In this document: piece by piece, positions 17,783 to 26,655 of the stretch
Position numbering within the stretch: the stretch's first letter is position 1
Layout of the letters: every line of letters starts with the position of its first letter
Source of the DNA: Flavobacterium soli DSM 19725
GTDB lineage: Bacteria; Bacteroidota; Bacteroidia; Flavobacteriales; Flavobacteriaceae
DNA: 64,000 nucleotides
Assembly (NCBI RefSeq): GCF_000422705.1
Contig: NZ_AUGO01000009.1
Coordinates: 186,001 to 250,000 of the forward strand
Reading direction: 5' to 3'
Notes under the pieces: model-generated
Told to the model about the DNA's origin: nothing
What the model saw: the letters and a program-made list of their open reading frames with translations, nothing else
Database searches by the model: none
Translations under genes and position numbers: made by a program

Positions 17783-18083
17783 CTTTAAAATAAACGGCTT
17801 CTCTGTCGAGGGAAATTTTAAGAAAAAGCTAGTTGACAAATTACATAACGGAAAAAAATGTTATGAAATATTTGACGGAATAGTTACTGCTATTTCATTA
17901 GTAAGCTTACCCTCACATGGCAAAAATTTCAAAATTACTGATAAAAAAAACCGAATTGTAACTGGTGTTGTATTATCACCTGAAATTATGATTGAGAGAT
18001 TTGATCTGATTTCAAACGAAGTCTATTATGTTTATTTTACAGCTGAATCAATTGAAAGAATAAAAAACAATTCCAATTTATAA
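17772..18083 (+). CDS. Hypothetical protein, coupled to the GNAT gene
   Basis: 103 aa from the ATG at 17772, which overlaps the GNAT stop; a longer frame starts at 17748 but the overlapping start looks more natural. Basic, soluble, no signal peptide, no recognised domain. The sequence looks like a small beta-rich domain (ITDKKNRIVTGVVLSPEIMI, EVYYVYFTAESIERIK). The overlap suggests a joint function with the acetyltransferase, but it does not resemble the RHH or Xre antitoxins that pair with GNAT toxins. Confidence 0.6.
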   Translation: MVNNFKINGFSVEGNFKKKLVDKLHNGKKCYEIFDGIVTAISLVSLPSHGKNFKITDKKNRIVTGVVLSPEIMIERFDLISNEVYYVYFTAESIERIKNNSNL

Positions 18084-18092
18084 TTATGCCTG

Positions 18093-18286
18093 CTACTAAC
18101 AAGCGTTTGGCAAGATTGCGAATTTTGTAATAAATTCACGTTCACGTCTCTCAAGATTTTTTACCTTTAACAGAAAATAACAACCTCGAACTCCACAACA
18201 ACTAATCTAAAGTCCAAACTGTTAGCTGTAATCCAAAAACACATCGCCCAGTACTAAAACTATCGTTGACAATGCCGGAAAATAAT
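18093..18286. repeat. Long hairpin element B, diverged copy of element A
   Basis: The left arm GCTACTAACAAGCGTTTGGC (from 18092) and a right arm around 18212-18228 (reverse complement CAGCTAACAGTTTGGAC) form an imperfect hairpin. It shares with element A the block TTTAACAGAAAATAA (18166-18180) and the terminal block GCCGGAAAATAAT (18274-18286). The terminal block overlaps the start codon region of the P-type ATPase gene. Confidence 0.6.
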
Positions 18287-20794
18287 TTCAACATAAAAGG
18301 TCTGACAAAGGAACAGGTTATTGTTGCAAGGCAAAAATTTGGACAAAACACCCTACACTACAAGCAAGAAAATACTGTTCTAGATGCTCTAAAAAGTCTG
18401 GCAAAGGAGCCAATGATTTTGCTATTGTTAGTGGCGGCACTCATTTATTTTGTAAGTGGAAAATTAGGTGATGGCCTATTTCTTTTAGCTGCTATCATTA
18501 TTGTGTCTATAATTTCGTTGTTTCAAGAATCAAGAAGCCGTAACGCTTTGCAAAAACTTAAAAATTTTACACAACCCGATTGCAAAGTAATTAGAAATGG
18601 CAGGACAGAGGAAATAAAAACCGAAGATTTAGTAATTGGCGATAGTTTGATTGTAGAAGAAGGAACATCTATTACAGCCGATGGCAGGATTGTTCATTCG
18701 AATGATTTTTCGGTAGACGAATCAATTCTCACAGGGGAATCTCTTCCTGTATTTAAAGACAAATCTGCAACGGATCATTTTATTTACAAAGGTACAACTG
18801 TTGCAAGTGGACTAGCCATTGTTACAATCACGGCTATTGGCAATGAAACCAAGCTGGGGAAAATTGGTAAAAGCTTGGAAGCCATTAAGGAAGAAAAAAC
18901 ACCTTTGGAACTACAGATAAGCAATTTTGTAAAAAAGCTAGTGGTTTTTGGGACATTCGTTTTTGTATTGGTTTGGGGGATCAATTATTTTAGTTCCCGT
19001 GATTTAGTAGACAGCTTGCTCAAGGCACTTACCTTGGCAATGAGCATTTTGCCTGAGGAAATCCCGATGGCATTTGCTACGTTTATGGCCATTGGTGCAT
19101 GGCGCTTGATGAAAATGGGCATTGTGGTCAAGCAAATGAAAACAGTGGAAACCTTAGGGGCTGCAACGGTAATTTGCACCGACAAAACCGGAACAATCAC
19201 CGAGAATAAAATGAGTTTGGCAAAAGTATTTTCGTTGGCCTCGAAAAGGATCGTTCATCCTGATGAAGCCAATGAGGAGGAAAAAGCATTGATAGAAATA
19301 GCCATGTGGGCGAGCGAACCTATTCCATTTGACCCAATGGAAATAGCATTGCATAAGGCATATAGCACTTTATATGAGATAGACGAAAGACCCCATTTCA
19401 AATTAATTCACGAATATCCATTAGCCGGTAAGCCACCCATGATGACGCATATTTTTGAAACCAATCAGGCAGATCAAAGAATTATAGCTGCCAAAGGAGC
19501 ACCCGAAGCATTGATGAATGTTTGCAACTTATCTAAAGAAGAAAGACAGCAAATTGAAAAAGCCATTCAAAGCATAACCAATGAAGGTTACAGGGTATTA
19601 GGTGTTGGGCAAAGTGATTTTAAAGGTACTGATTATCCAGCAACACAACAGGAACTTCAATTTATATTTAAAGGAATAGTTGCCTTTTATGATCCGCCAA
19701 AAAAGAATATCGAAGCCGTTTTAAATCACTTTTACAAGGCAGGAATTGAGGTTAAAATAATTACAGGAGATAACGCAGCTACCACCACGGCTATTGCAAA
19801 ACAAATAGGCTTCAAAGGATTTGAACGTAGTTTGACAGGAGATGAACTAATGGGATTATCGGATGAAGAGCTACAGGAAAAAGTAATGGAAACCAATATT
19901 TTTACCCGAATGTTTCCCGAAGCCAAGCTAAGAATAATCACTGCCCTGAAAGAACAAAAACAAATTGTAGCCATGACAGGCGATGGTGTAAATGACGGAC
20001 CAGCTTTAAAAGCAGCACACATTGGTATTGCAATGGGAAAGAAAGGAACTGAAATTGCCAAACAGGCAGCCTCACTGATATTAGTAGAAGATGATTTGTC
20101 AAAAATGGTGGAGGCCATCGCCACTGGCAGAAAAATTTATACCAACTTGAAAAAAGCCATTCAATATATCATATCCATTCACATCCCGATAATCCTCACC
20201 GTATTTATACCATTGGCATTGGGCTGGATTTATCCGAATATACTTTCACCCGTACACATCATTTTTTTAGAATTGATAATGGGGCCAACCTGCTCCATTA
20301 TTTTTGAAAATGAACCAATGGAAAAAAATACCATGCATCAAAAACCACGACCTTTTACCACTACTTTTTTCAGTTGGAAAGAACTGACTACAAGCGTCAT
20401 ACAGGGATTGGTCATTACGGCAGGAACGCTTTTTGCCTACCAATATTCCGTTTACCAAGGATTTGATGAAGCACATACACGAACTGCTGTATTCATCGTT
20501 CTAATTACCGCTAATATAATACTGACGCTTGTAAACCGTTCTTTTTACTATTCAATCTTAACTACATTGAGGTATAAAAACAATATGGTTTTGCTCATTA
20601 TTGCCATCACCATTTTCATTACAGCATTATTACTTTCTATACCTCCATTGACAACCTTCTTTGAATTTGAAAAACTTACTGTCTTGCAATTGCTTGTCTT
20701 CATCGCTATTGGTTTTGTGGCTGTAATTTGGTATGAAGTACTAAAAATAAAGACAAGACTAAAACACAATACAGACGGACTGAGGAAATACTAG
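18272..20794 (+). CDS. Cation-translocating P-type ATPase (P2-like)
   Basis: About 840 aa from the ATG at 18272; an upstream TTG at 18266 is less likely. Order: N-terminal cation ATPase domain, actuator with TGES (about residue 154), TM4 motif LPEEIPMAF, phosphorylation motif DKTGT with Asp304, nucleotide-binding KGAPEAL, hinge TGDGVNDGP (about 569) and C-terminal membrane helices. It has no N-terminal metal-binding CxxC domain, so it is not a copper or zinc type; the layout is that of Ca2+/Mn2+-type pumps, but PEEIP in place of PEGLP leaves the ion open. It lies directly after hairpin element B. Confidence 0.88.
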   Translation: MPENNFNIKGLTKEQVIVARQKFGQNTLHYKQENTVLDALKSLAKEPMILLLLVAALIYFVSGKLGDGLFLLAAIIIVSIISLFQESRSRNALQKLKNFTQPDCKVIRNGRTEEIKTEDLVIGDSLIVEEGTSITADGRIVHSNDFSVDESILTGESLPVFKDKSATDHFIYKGTTVASGLAIVTITAIGNETKLGKIGKSLEAIKEEKTPLELQISNFVKKLVVFGTFVFVLVWGINYFSSRDLVDSLLKALTLAMSILPEEIPMAFATFMAIGAWRLMKMGIVVKQMKTVETLGAATVICTDKTGTITENKMSLAKVFSLASKRIVHPDEANEEEKALIEIAMWASEPIPFDPMEIALHKAYSTLYEIDERPHFKLIHEYPLAGKPPMMTHIFETNQADQRIIAAKGAPEALMNVCNLSKEERQQIEKAIQSITNEGYRVLGVGQSDFKGTDYPATQQELQFIFKGIVAFYDPPKKNIEAVLNHFYKAGIEVKIITGDNAATTTAIAKQIGFKGFERSLTGDELMGLSDEELQEKVMETNIFTRMFPEAKLRIITALKEQKQIVAMTGDGVNDGPALKAAHIGIAMGKKGTEIAKQAASLILVEDDLSKMVEAIATGRKIYTNLKKAIQYIISIHIPIILTVFIPLALGWIYPNILSPVHIIFLELIMGPTCSIIFENEPMEKNTMHQKPRPFTTTFFSWKELTTSVIQGLVITAGTLFAYQYSVYQGFDEAHTRTAVFIVLITANIILTLVNRSFYYSILTTLRYKNNMVLLIIAITIFITALLLSIPPLTTFFEFEKLTVLQLLVFIAIGFVAVIWYEVLKIKTRLKHNTDGLRKY

Positions 20795-20868
20795 CAGGAA
20801 CTCACTTCAAAAACTAAATTTTCAAAATATTAATAAAAAGCATCCCTTTTCGATTGGAGGATTCAAAT

Positions 20869-20907
20869 TAAAAAAGGCCATCTGAACTTAATCAAACAGC
20901 CTTCTTT
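20869..20907 (-). terminator. Terminator after the GH3-esterase operon
   Basis: On the minus strand, AAGGCTGTTTGA pairs imperfectly with TTCAGATGGCCTT and is followed by a T-run. It lies about 50 nt past the GH3 stop. Confidence 0.65.
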
Positions 20908-20957
20908 TCACAAAAACTCGAAAAGCTAACTAAACTATTTTAAAAATCTTCTATTCT

Positions 20958-23240
20958 TTATTTCAACTCAAACTCCGTTTCCAAAACCTCATCTGAATTG
21001 GTCCCTACGAATATTTTGAACTTCCCTGGCTCTACTAAATAGTCTCCATTGTTGTTATAAAATCCAAGTTCAGCATCGGTCAAATTGAATGTGATGGTTT
21101 TGGTTTCGCCTTTCTTCAACGTTACCAATTCAAAACCTTTTAATTCTTTTACGGGTCTAGAAAGGCTTGCAGTGACATCTCTAATATAAAGCTGAACCAC
21201 TTCTTTTCCGTCCAAATTCCCTGTATTAGTCACCTCAACCGAAACTTTTACCGTTTCGCCTTTGGATGGATCTTGCTTGTCTATTTTTAGATTCTTATAA
21301 CCAAAAGTCGTATAGCTCAATCCATGTCCAAACGGAAACAATGGTGTTTTCTCCACATCTGAATAATGCGACCAAAAAACATTTTTATCACTATCTATCG
21401 GTCTTCCTGTACTGAAATGGTTATAATAAATCGGACATTGACCTACATTTCTAGGAAATGACATTGGCAATTTTCCACTCGGGTTGTAATCACCATACAA
21501 AATTTGAGCTACGGCGTTCCCGGTTTGAGTTCCCAACTGCCAAGCTTCAACGATTGCAGGAATATGTTCTGCAGCCCAAGGCAAAGCCAATGGTCGTCCG
21601 TTGTTTAAAACCAGAACAATATTCTTGTTTACTTTATAAATTTCTTCCAATAATTCTTGTTGGTTTCCTGGCAAATCAAGGTTGGTTCTGCTTCGTCCTT
21701 CTCCACTCTGGAAACCATGTTCGCCCAAAACCATCACTACCACATCTGCATTTGCAGCTACTTTTTTAGCAGCTTCAAAACCTGATGTATCGGTTGTATT
21801 GAAAACCAATTCGTCCACAAAAGTTGTTTTTCCTATCGTAAGTTCAGTCCCTTTTTCATATTGAAGCTGGTTGCCTTTGTATTGTTGCATTCCTTCTAAA
21901 ACCGAAACGGCAGTGTTGTCATCCGAAGCAATTCTCCAGCTTCCAAGCGGACTGGTCTTGTCGTTTGCCAAAGACCCAATAAGGGCAATTTTCTGCCCGG
22001 TTTTCTTTAACGGAAGTACGTTATTTTCATTCTTTAATAAGACGATTGATTTCTTGGCCATATCCAAAACGCCATCATTATTGGCCTTGTTTCCGATTGT
22101 AGCCTTCTCGCGTTTTTCATCGCAATATTTGTAGGGATCATCAAACAGTCCCAATTCAAATTTCACACGAAGGATTCTTCTCACAGCATCATCCACAAGA
22201 GCGACATCTACTTTTTTATCGTTGACCAATTTTACCAATTCAGCCACATAAATATGTGATTCCATATCCATGTCTGAACCTGCCTGAATGGCTTTCAAGG
22301 CAGCTTCAGCACCGTCTTTGGCAAAACCGTGTGTGATCATTTCTCGAACCGAAGCCCAATCGGAAATCACAAATCCCTTGAAGTTCCATTTTCCTTTTAA
22401 GATGTCCCGTTGCAAGAAACTATTTCCCGTAGCCGGAACGCCATTCAATATATTGAAAGAATTCATCATCGTTCGGACTCCTGCTTCCGATGCCGCCTTG
22501 AACGGTGGTAAAACCGTATTGTAAAGTGTAGAATTACTGATGTCAACCGTGTTATAATCCAATCCTGCTTCTGCAAAACCATAGGCTGCAAAATGTTTGG
22601 CACAAGCTGCAATAGTGTTATTATCCGATAAATTGCCTTGAAAACCTTTGACCCTAGCTACAGCAACCTTGCTTCCTAGATATGGATCTTCTCCAGCTCC
22701 TTCCATCACCCTTCCCCATCTTGCATCTCTGGAAATATCCATATTCGGACCAAATGTCCAGTTGATTCCAGAAGCCGAAGCCTCATCAGCAGCTATTTGT
22801 GCCGATTTTTTGATGGCTTCCAAATCCCAACTTGCCGCTTCTGCCAATGGAATCGGACTCAAGGTCTTATAACCATGAATCACATCAAAACCGATAATGA
22901 GCGGAATCCCTAGACGTGTTTCCTCAACAGCTATCTTTTGTACGGAGCGAACTTCCTTCACACCACGAACCGTCAGCATCGAGCCTACCCATCCTTTGCG
23001 AAGATGTTCGTATTTCAATTCGGCACTTCCCCCTTTTGGAGCTGGACCTGTAACATCCCAAAAACCGTTGTATTGATTCATTTGTCCGACTTTTTCTTCC
23101 AAAGTCATTTCCTTCATCAAAAGGCTGATGCGTTCTTCGATGGGTTTCTTCTTGTCGAGATGGGCTTTGTTTTGTGCATTCATTGTTAGGATGGTAAAAA
23201 GGGAAAAAATCCCTGCTATGATTGTTCTTTTGTTTTTCAT
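20958..23240 (-). CDS. GH3 beta-glucosidase (BglX-type)
   Basis: 760 aa with a signal peptide (to about residue 22, TMNAQ). The GH3 N-domain has KHFAAYGFAEAGLDYNTVD and nucleophile Asp294 in GFVISDWASV. The C-domain follows, with GEHGFQSGEGRSR near the likely acid/base, and then a fibronectin-III-like domain. Periplasmic. It would release terminal beta-linked glucose, for example from glucomannan oligosaccharides, completing the mannan pathway. It is the last gene of a three-gene operon with two carbohydrate esterases. Confidence 0.92.
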   Translation of the reverse strand: MKNKRTIIAGIFSLFTILTMNAQNKAHLDKKKPIEERISLLMKEMTLEEKVGQMNQYNGFWDVTGPAPKGGSAELKYEHLRKGWVGSMLTVRGVKEVRSVQKIAVEETRLGIPLIIGFDVIHGYKTLSPIPLAEAASWDLEAIKKSAQIAADEASASGINWTFGPNMDISRDARWGRVMEGAGEDPYLGSKVAVARVKGFQGNLSDNNTIAACAKHFAAYGFAEAGLDYNTVDISNSTLYNTVLPPFKAASEAGVRTMMNSFNILNGVPATGNSFLQRDILKGKWNFKGFVISDWASVREMITHGFAKDGAEAALKAIQAGSDMDMESHIYVAELVKLVNDKKVDVALVDDAVRRILRVKFELGLFDDPYKYCDEKREKATIGNKANNDGVLDMAKKSIVLLKNENNVLPLKKTGQKIALIGSLANDKTSPLGSWRIASDDNTAVSVLEGMQQYKGNQLQYEKGTELTIGKTTFVDELVFNTTDTSGFEAAKKVAANADVVVMVLGEHGFQSGEGRSRTNLDLPGNQQELLEEIYKVNKNIVLVLNNGRPLALPWAAEHIPAIVEAWQLGTQTGNAVAQILYGDYNPSGKLPMSFPRNVGQCPIYYNHFSTGRPIDSDKNVFWSHYSDVEKTPLFPFGHGLSYTTFGYKNLKIDKQDPSKGETVKVSVEVTNTGNLDGKEVVQLYIRDVTASLSRPVKELKGFELVTLKKGETKTITFNLTDAELGFYNNNGDYLVEPGKFKIFVGTNSDEVLETEFELK

Positions 23241-23272
23241 ATCGTATGAGTTGGAACGAAGGGTTGCTATTT

Positions 23273-24649
23273 TCAGTTAGTATCGCTTATAAAAGCCGAA
23301 GCAGGAAGGTTGGCACTATTAAACACATCCGATTGTGCCGTGTTTTTCCAAGCAAATCTTACCTTTTTTGGCTCTTTTACAAATTTTGATGTGACTTCTA
23401 TTCTATTATTTTTAATCTTGGCTTCGGCGGGATGGAAAATATTATCGGTTCCTGCCACTTCAAAAAGTGTTGATCTTTTGTTTTTGAAATGCAATCCATC
23501 GGCGTTTTCGAATGTGATGGAAATGGTGTTTCTCTTGATTTCGATATCTTGATAAAGTGGCCCTTCGGCAATGGTATTTCGGGTTTTATAATGCTTTTTC
23601 AGGGCGATTTCTGCCAAGCGATTCCCTACCGACTTTTTATCCTTCGGATGAATATCATCCGTTGTAGAAATATCAGAAGTCGAGGCCATTCCAGTATTTT
23701 GAACCAGCTGCAAGGTTTTTCGTTGTGCATTTTGAATTTTAACTCCTTCAAAATGATCCTCGCCATATTGATAAGGAGCAATTTGGACAAAATAGAACGG
23801 GAAATCCTGATTCCATTTTTCACGCCAAGATGTGATGAGTGAGGAAAGGGTTTTCTCATAGTTTTGAGCACCAACATTACTTTCGCCTTGGTACCAAATT
23901 GTTCCGGCAATTTTAAAGTTTGTCAAAGGATGGATCATCGCGTTGAAGGCACGTCCGGGTAAATTTGGTCCATATTCGGTAGTACTTAATTTACTAGCAG
24001 ATGCAGTCAGTTCGCTGTTGTTTTTTATAGTTGCCTCAGGAATCCAGATTTCGGCTGGCGTTCCTCCCCACGACGAATTAATGAGACCAATTGGCACATT
24101 TTTTAAATCATCTTGCAAATGAAGGGCAAAAAAATAGGCCACGGCACTGAAATATTGCATCGTTTCGGGCGTGCATTGTTCCCAATTTGCAGGAATATTG
24201 TCCTGTGATGTTGTTGAAGTTAATTTTGGAATACTAAAGAAACGGATGTTGGGATGGCTTGCTAATTTTATTTCCTCTTCGCCATTTGTTATTCCCCACG
24301 AAGCGTTCATTTCCATATTGGATTGACCGGAACAAAGCCAGACTTCGCCAATTAATATGTTCTTTAAGATGATTTGATTATAGCCTTTTATAATGATTTC
24401 AAATGGTCCACCAGCTTCTGGAGTTTTGAGCATCAGATTCCAGTTGGCTTCGTTATCTGGCGTGGTTTTATATTCCTTATTGTCCCAACTTGTGAAGATC
24501 GTAATTTCCTCTTTTGGACTTCCCCAACCCCATATTTTCACTTCAGAATTTCGTTGCAATACCATATTATCCGAAAAGATATTGGGAAGCACAACGTTAG
24601 CCGATGCGAGATTGGTGGCTATAAAAAATAATAAAATATACTTTTTCAT
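23273..24649 (-). CDS. SASA-type carbohydrate O-acetylesterase
   Basis: 458 aa with a signal peptide (NLASA). It starts with the family's N-terminal beta domain (LPNIFSDNMVLQRNSEVKIW), then the SGNH core with nucleophile Ser110 in LCSGQSNME, INSSWGGTPAEIW, TIWYQGESNV, and the C-terminal DDIHPKDK holding the catalytic Asp/His. The family is named for sialate esterases but in plant-polysaccharide loci it removes acetyl groups from hemicellulose. Next to GH3 and a CE2 esterase, acetylated mannan is the likely target. It lies 28-32 nt from both neighbours. Confidence 0.88.
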   Translation of the reverse strand: MKKYILLFFIATNLASANVVLPNIFSDNMVLQRNSEVKIWGWGSPKEEITIFTSWDNKEYKTTPDNEANWNLMLKTPEAGGPFEIIIKGYNQIILKNILIGEVWLCSGQSNMEMNASWGITNGEEEIKLASHPNIRFFSIPKLTSTTSQDNIPANWEQCTPETMQYFSAVAYFFALHLQDDLKNVPIGLINSSWGGTPAEIWIPEATIKNNSELTASASKLSTTEYGPNLPGRAFNAMIHPLTNFKIAGTIWYQGESNVGAQNYEKTLSSLITSWREKWNQDFPFYFVQIAPYQYGEDHFEGVKIQNAQRKTLQLVQNTGMASTSDISTTDDIHPKDKKSVGNRLAEIALKKHYKTRNTIAEGPLYQDIEIKRNTISITFENADGLHFKNKRSTLFEVAGTDNIFHPAEAKIKNNRIEVTSKFVKEPKKVRFAWKNTAQSDVFNSANLPASAFISDTN

Positions 24650-24677
24650 TGTTTTGAACCATTAAAAAATTAAAGCA

Positions 24678-25757
24678 TTATTTGAGCAATTCTTTCAGGA
24701 ACGGTTCATATTGTGAGGCCATGATTTTATGATCTTCGGCATCAGGATGCGAAGTGCAACCATGTGGTGTTACGGCTGTAAATTTGAAAATCTGGATGGG
24801 CTTGTATTTTTTATTCTTAAACGAATCTTTTATTTTCTCTAGACAATCTGTGAAAATTTTGTCCCTTTCGCCATTTACCATTGGGCTGTTTACCACAACA
24901 ATCTGCACATCGGGATGATGCTTGTAAAGCATTTTCAGAAAACTTACATAACTTGAAACAAATTTATCAGCGTTGAAAGGCTGCCTCTCTTTTGTTCCGT
25001 CTCCTTCAGAAAAATCATTCGTTCCCAAAGCGATACTTATGATATCAGGTTTGAAATCGAAATTGTAAGGTTTTGATGCATCATTATTCAAATATAAATT
25101 TTCATAGACATTTGGCATTACGGGTTCGGTCTCATCGTTCCAATTTCGATACATTCCCATTCCGGAAACGGAACTCAATTGGAAATCTACATCCAGATTT
25201 CGAGAAAGAACAGGTCCATACGCTATATAAGCATTGTGCTGGTCAAACCATTCGCCTTGTCCACACGGAATTTCAATTACATCAGCACCCATTCCGCATG
25301 TGATGGAATTGCCTATGAATTCTATCTTTTTCTTTTCTTTTACTGATGTTGGAAGAAGCTTTGCCGTTGTCCCATTGAAGAGAACTCCACCTGTTGAAGC
25401 TTCTGTTGCCTTGAAGATTTTCAGCGTATGCTTTTTACCCGAAGTAGCCTTTACTTGAAAATCCTTCATCTCTTTTTCTACACGAATTCTTCCCTTATAT
25501 TTTCCATCCAACTCAATGGAAACATAAGCGTGATGACCATATTCGTTTTTTGATTGAAGTGAAATTGTGCACGATTTTCCAGAAAAATGAAACGTTACTG
25601 ACGAAGCTGAACCGATCAATACAATGGCATTATTAGTTGTTTTTTCTATCCTCCCTTGAACCTTATAAAATTGACTATCAGTATCTTTTATCTGAGAAAA
25701 AGAAAAGAAAGGAACAAGCAGTAAAAGGAATAAAATCGGTTTTTTTGAGAATTGCAT
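24678..25757 (-). CDS. CE2-type SGNH acetylesterase
   Basis: 359 aa. Signal peptide (FFSFSQ), an N-terminal beta-sandwich (about 25-140), then an SGNH domain: Ser151 in FIGNSITCGMG, ALGTNDFSEGDGTK as the block with the conserved Asn, and HPDAEDH near the C-terminus for the His. This two-domain layout is that of carbohydrate esterase family 2, whose members prefer 6-O-acetyl groups on mannan and xylan sugars. It is first in the esterase-GH3 operon. Together with the SASA enzyme it indicates an acetylated galactoglucomannan substrate. Confidence 0.85.
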   Translation of the reverse strand: MQFSKKPILFLLLLVPFFSFSQIKDTDSQFYKVQGRIEKTTNNAIVLIGSASSVTFHFSGKSCTISLQSKNEYGHHAYVSIELDGKYKGRIRVEKEMKDFQVKATSGKKHTLKIFKATEASTGGVLFNGTTAKLLPTSVKEKKKIEFIGNSITCGMGADVIEIPCGQGEWFDQHNAYIAYGPVLSRNLDVDFQLSSVSGMGMYRNWNDETEPVMPNVYENLYLNNDASKPYNFDFKPDIISIALGTNDFSEGDGTKERQPFNADKFVSSYVSFLKMLYKHHPDVQIVVVNSPMVNGERDKIFTDCLEKIKDSFKNKKYKPIQIFKFTAVTPHGCTSHPDAEDHKIMASQYEPFLKELLK

Positions 25758-25852
25758 AATTTATAAAATACATTTTTGTAAAGTTATCAAATATGCAGTT
25801 TCAAAGTTGTACTAAAATATCATTTTGATGTATAATCTTAACATTGAAACAA

Positions 25853-25879
25853 CAAAAAAGCCCGACATATCTCGGGCTT
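25853..25879 (-). terminator. Terminator of the tcdA operon
   Basis: Stem AAGCCCGA / TCGGGCTT with a T-run on the minus strand, about 57 nt past the tcdA stop. Confidence 0.85.
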
Positions 25880-25935
25880 ATTGGCATTATTTTATTTATA
25901 AATTATTCTAACTCTTTTAGAAAACAACAAATCAT

Positions 25936-26655
25936 TTATTCCTTGTTCAGCAGATGCCTGATCACAGTTTCGGCTGCATAAAGCCCGAAAAGTCCAGGCA
26001 TATAGCTATTTGTTCCATAAAAAGATTTCTTGAAGTTCTTCCCGTCAGTGGTTTTTAGGCTTGATTCGTCCTGAATTTCTGTTGAATACACTACTTTCAC
26101 GCCTTTATCAATTTTCACTTCTTTCAAGCGTTTTCTGATGACTCTTGCCAAGAAACAGCTTTTCGTATTGCTGATGTCATCAACCTTCACCTTCGAAGCT
26201 TCCATTTTTCCTCCGGCTCCCATGCAACTGATAATTTTCACCTTCTTACGTTTGGCCCCCACAATAAGATTGAATTTTGGCGTCACGCTGTCAATACAAT
26301 CCATCACATAGTCAAATTCATCCGAAACAATCTCAAAAGCCCTTTCTGGAGAAAGGAATTCCTTGATTGTTGTCAATTGCAGTTCAGGGTTGATGTCCAT
26401 TAAACGATCTCCAACTACATCAATTTTTGGCATTCCCACTGTAGAATGCAAGGCAGGTAACTGACGGTTAATATTGGTTATATCCACCACATCACCATCC
26501 ACGATTGTCATTTTTCCAACACCAGCTCGCGTGATGAATTCGGCTGCAAAAGAGCCTACTCCTCCAAGTCCTACAATCAATACATTTGCATTTTTCAATT
26601 TATTCAAGCCTTCTTCTTTAAATAAAAGTTCGGCTCTTTCAGTCCATTCTGCCAT
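25936..26655 (-). CDS. tcdA: tRNA threonylcarbamoyladenosine dehydratase TcdA
   Basis: 239 aa, E1-like ThiF fold. It has the nucleotide-binding GLGGVGSFAAEFITRAGVG, then DGDVVDITNINRQ, DYVMDCIDSVTPK and SCMGAGGKMEAS, all typical of TcdA/CsdL rather than of MoeB or ThiF, which carry zinc-binding CxxC pairs absent here. It cyclises t6A to ct6A at tRNA position 37 with ATP. It overlaps the TatD-family gene by 17 nt, which is a common pairing in flavobacteria. Confidence 0.9.
   Translation of the reverse strand: MAEWTERAELLFKEEGLNKLKNANVLIVGLGGVGSFAAEFITRAGVGKMTIVDGDVVDITNINRQLPALHSTVGMPKIDVVGDRLMDINPELQLTTIKEFLSPERAFEIVSDEFDYVMDCIDSVTPKFNLIVGAKRKKVKIISCMGAGGKMEASKVKVDDISNTKSCFLARVIRKRLKEVKIDKGVKVVYSTEIQDESSLKTTDGKNFKKSFYGTNSYMPGLFGLYAAETVIRHLLNKE

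Noticed and set aside
16919..18083. Classical GNAT toxin-antitoxin pair
   Set aside because: The partner follows rather than precedes, and lacks any RHH or HTH motif; the GNAT protein is also longer than such toxins.
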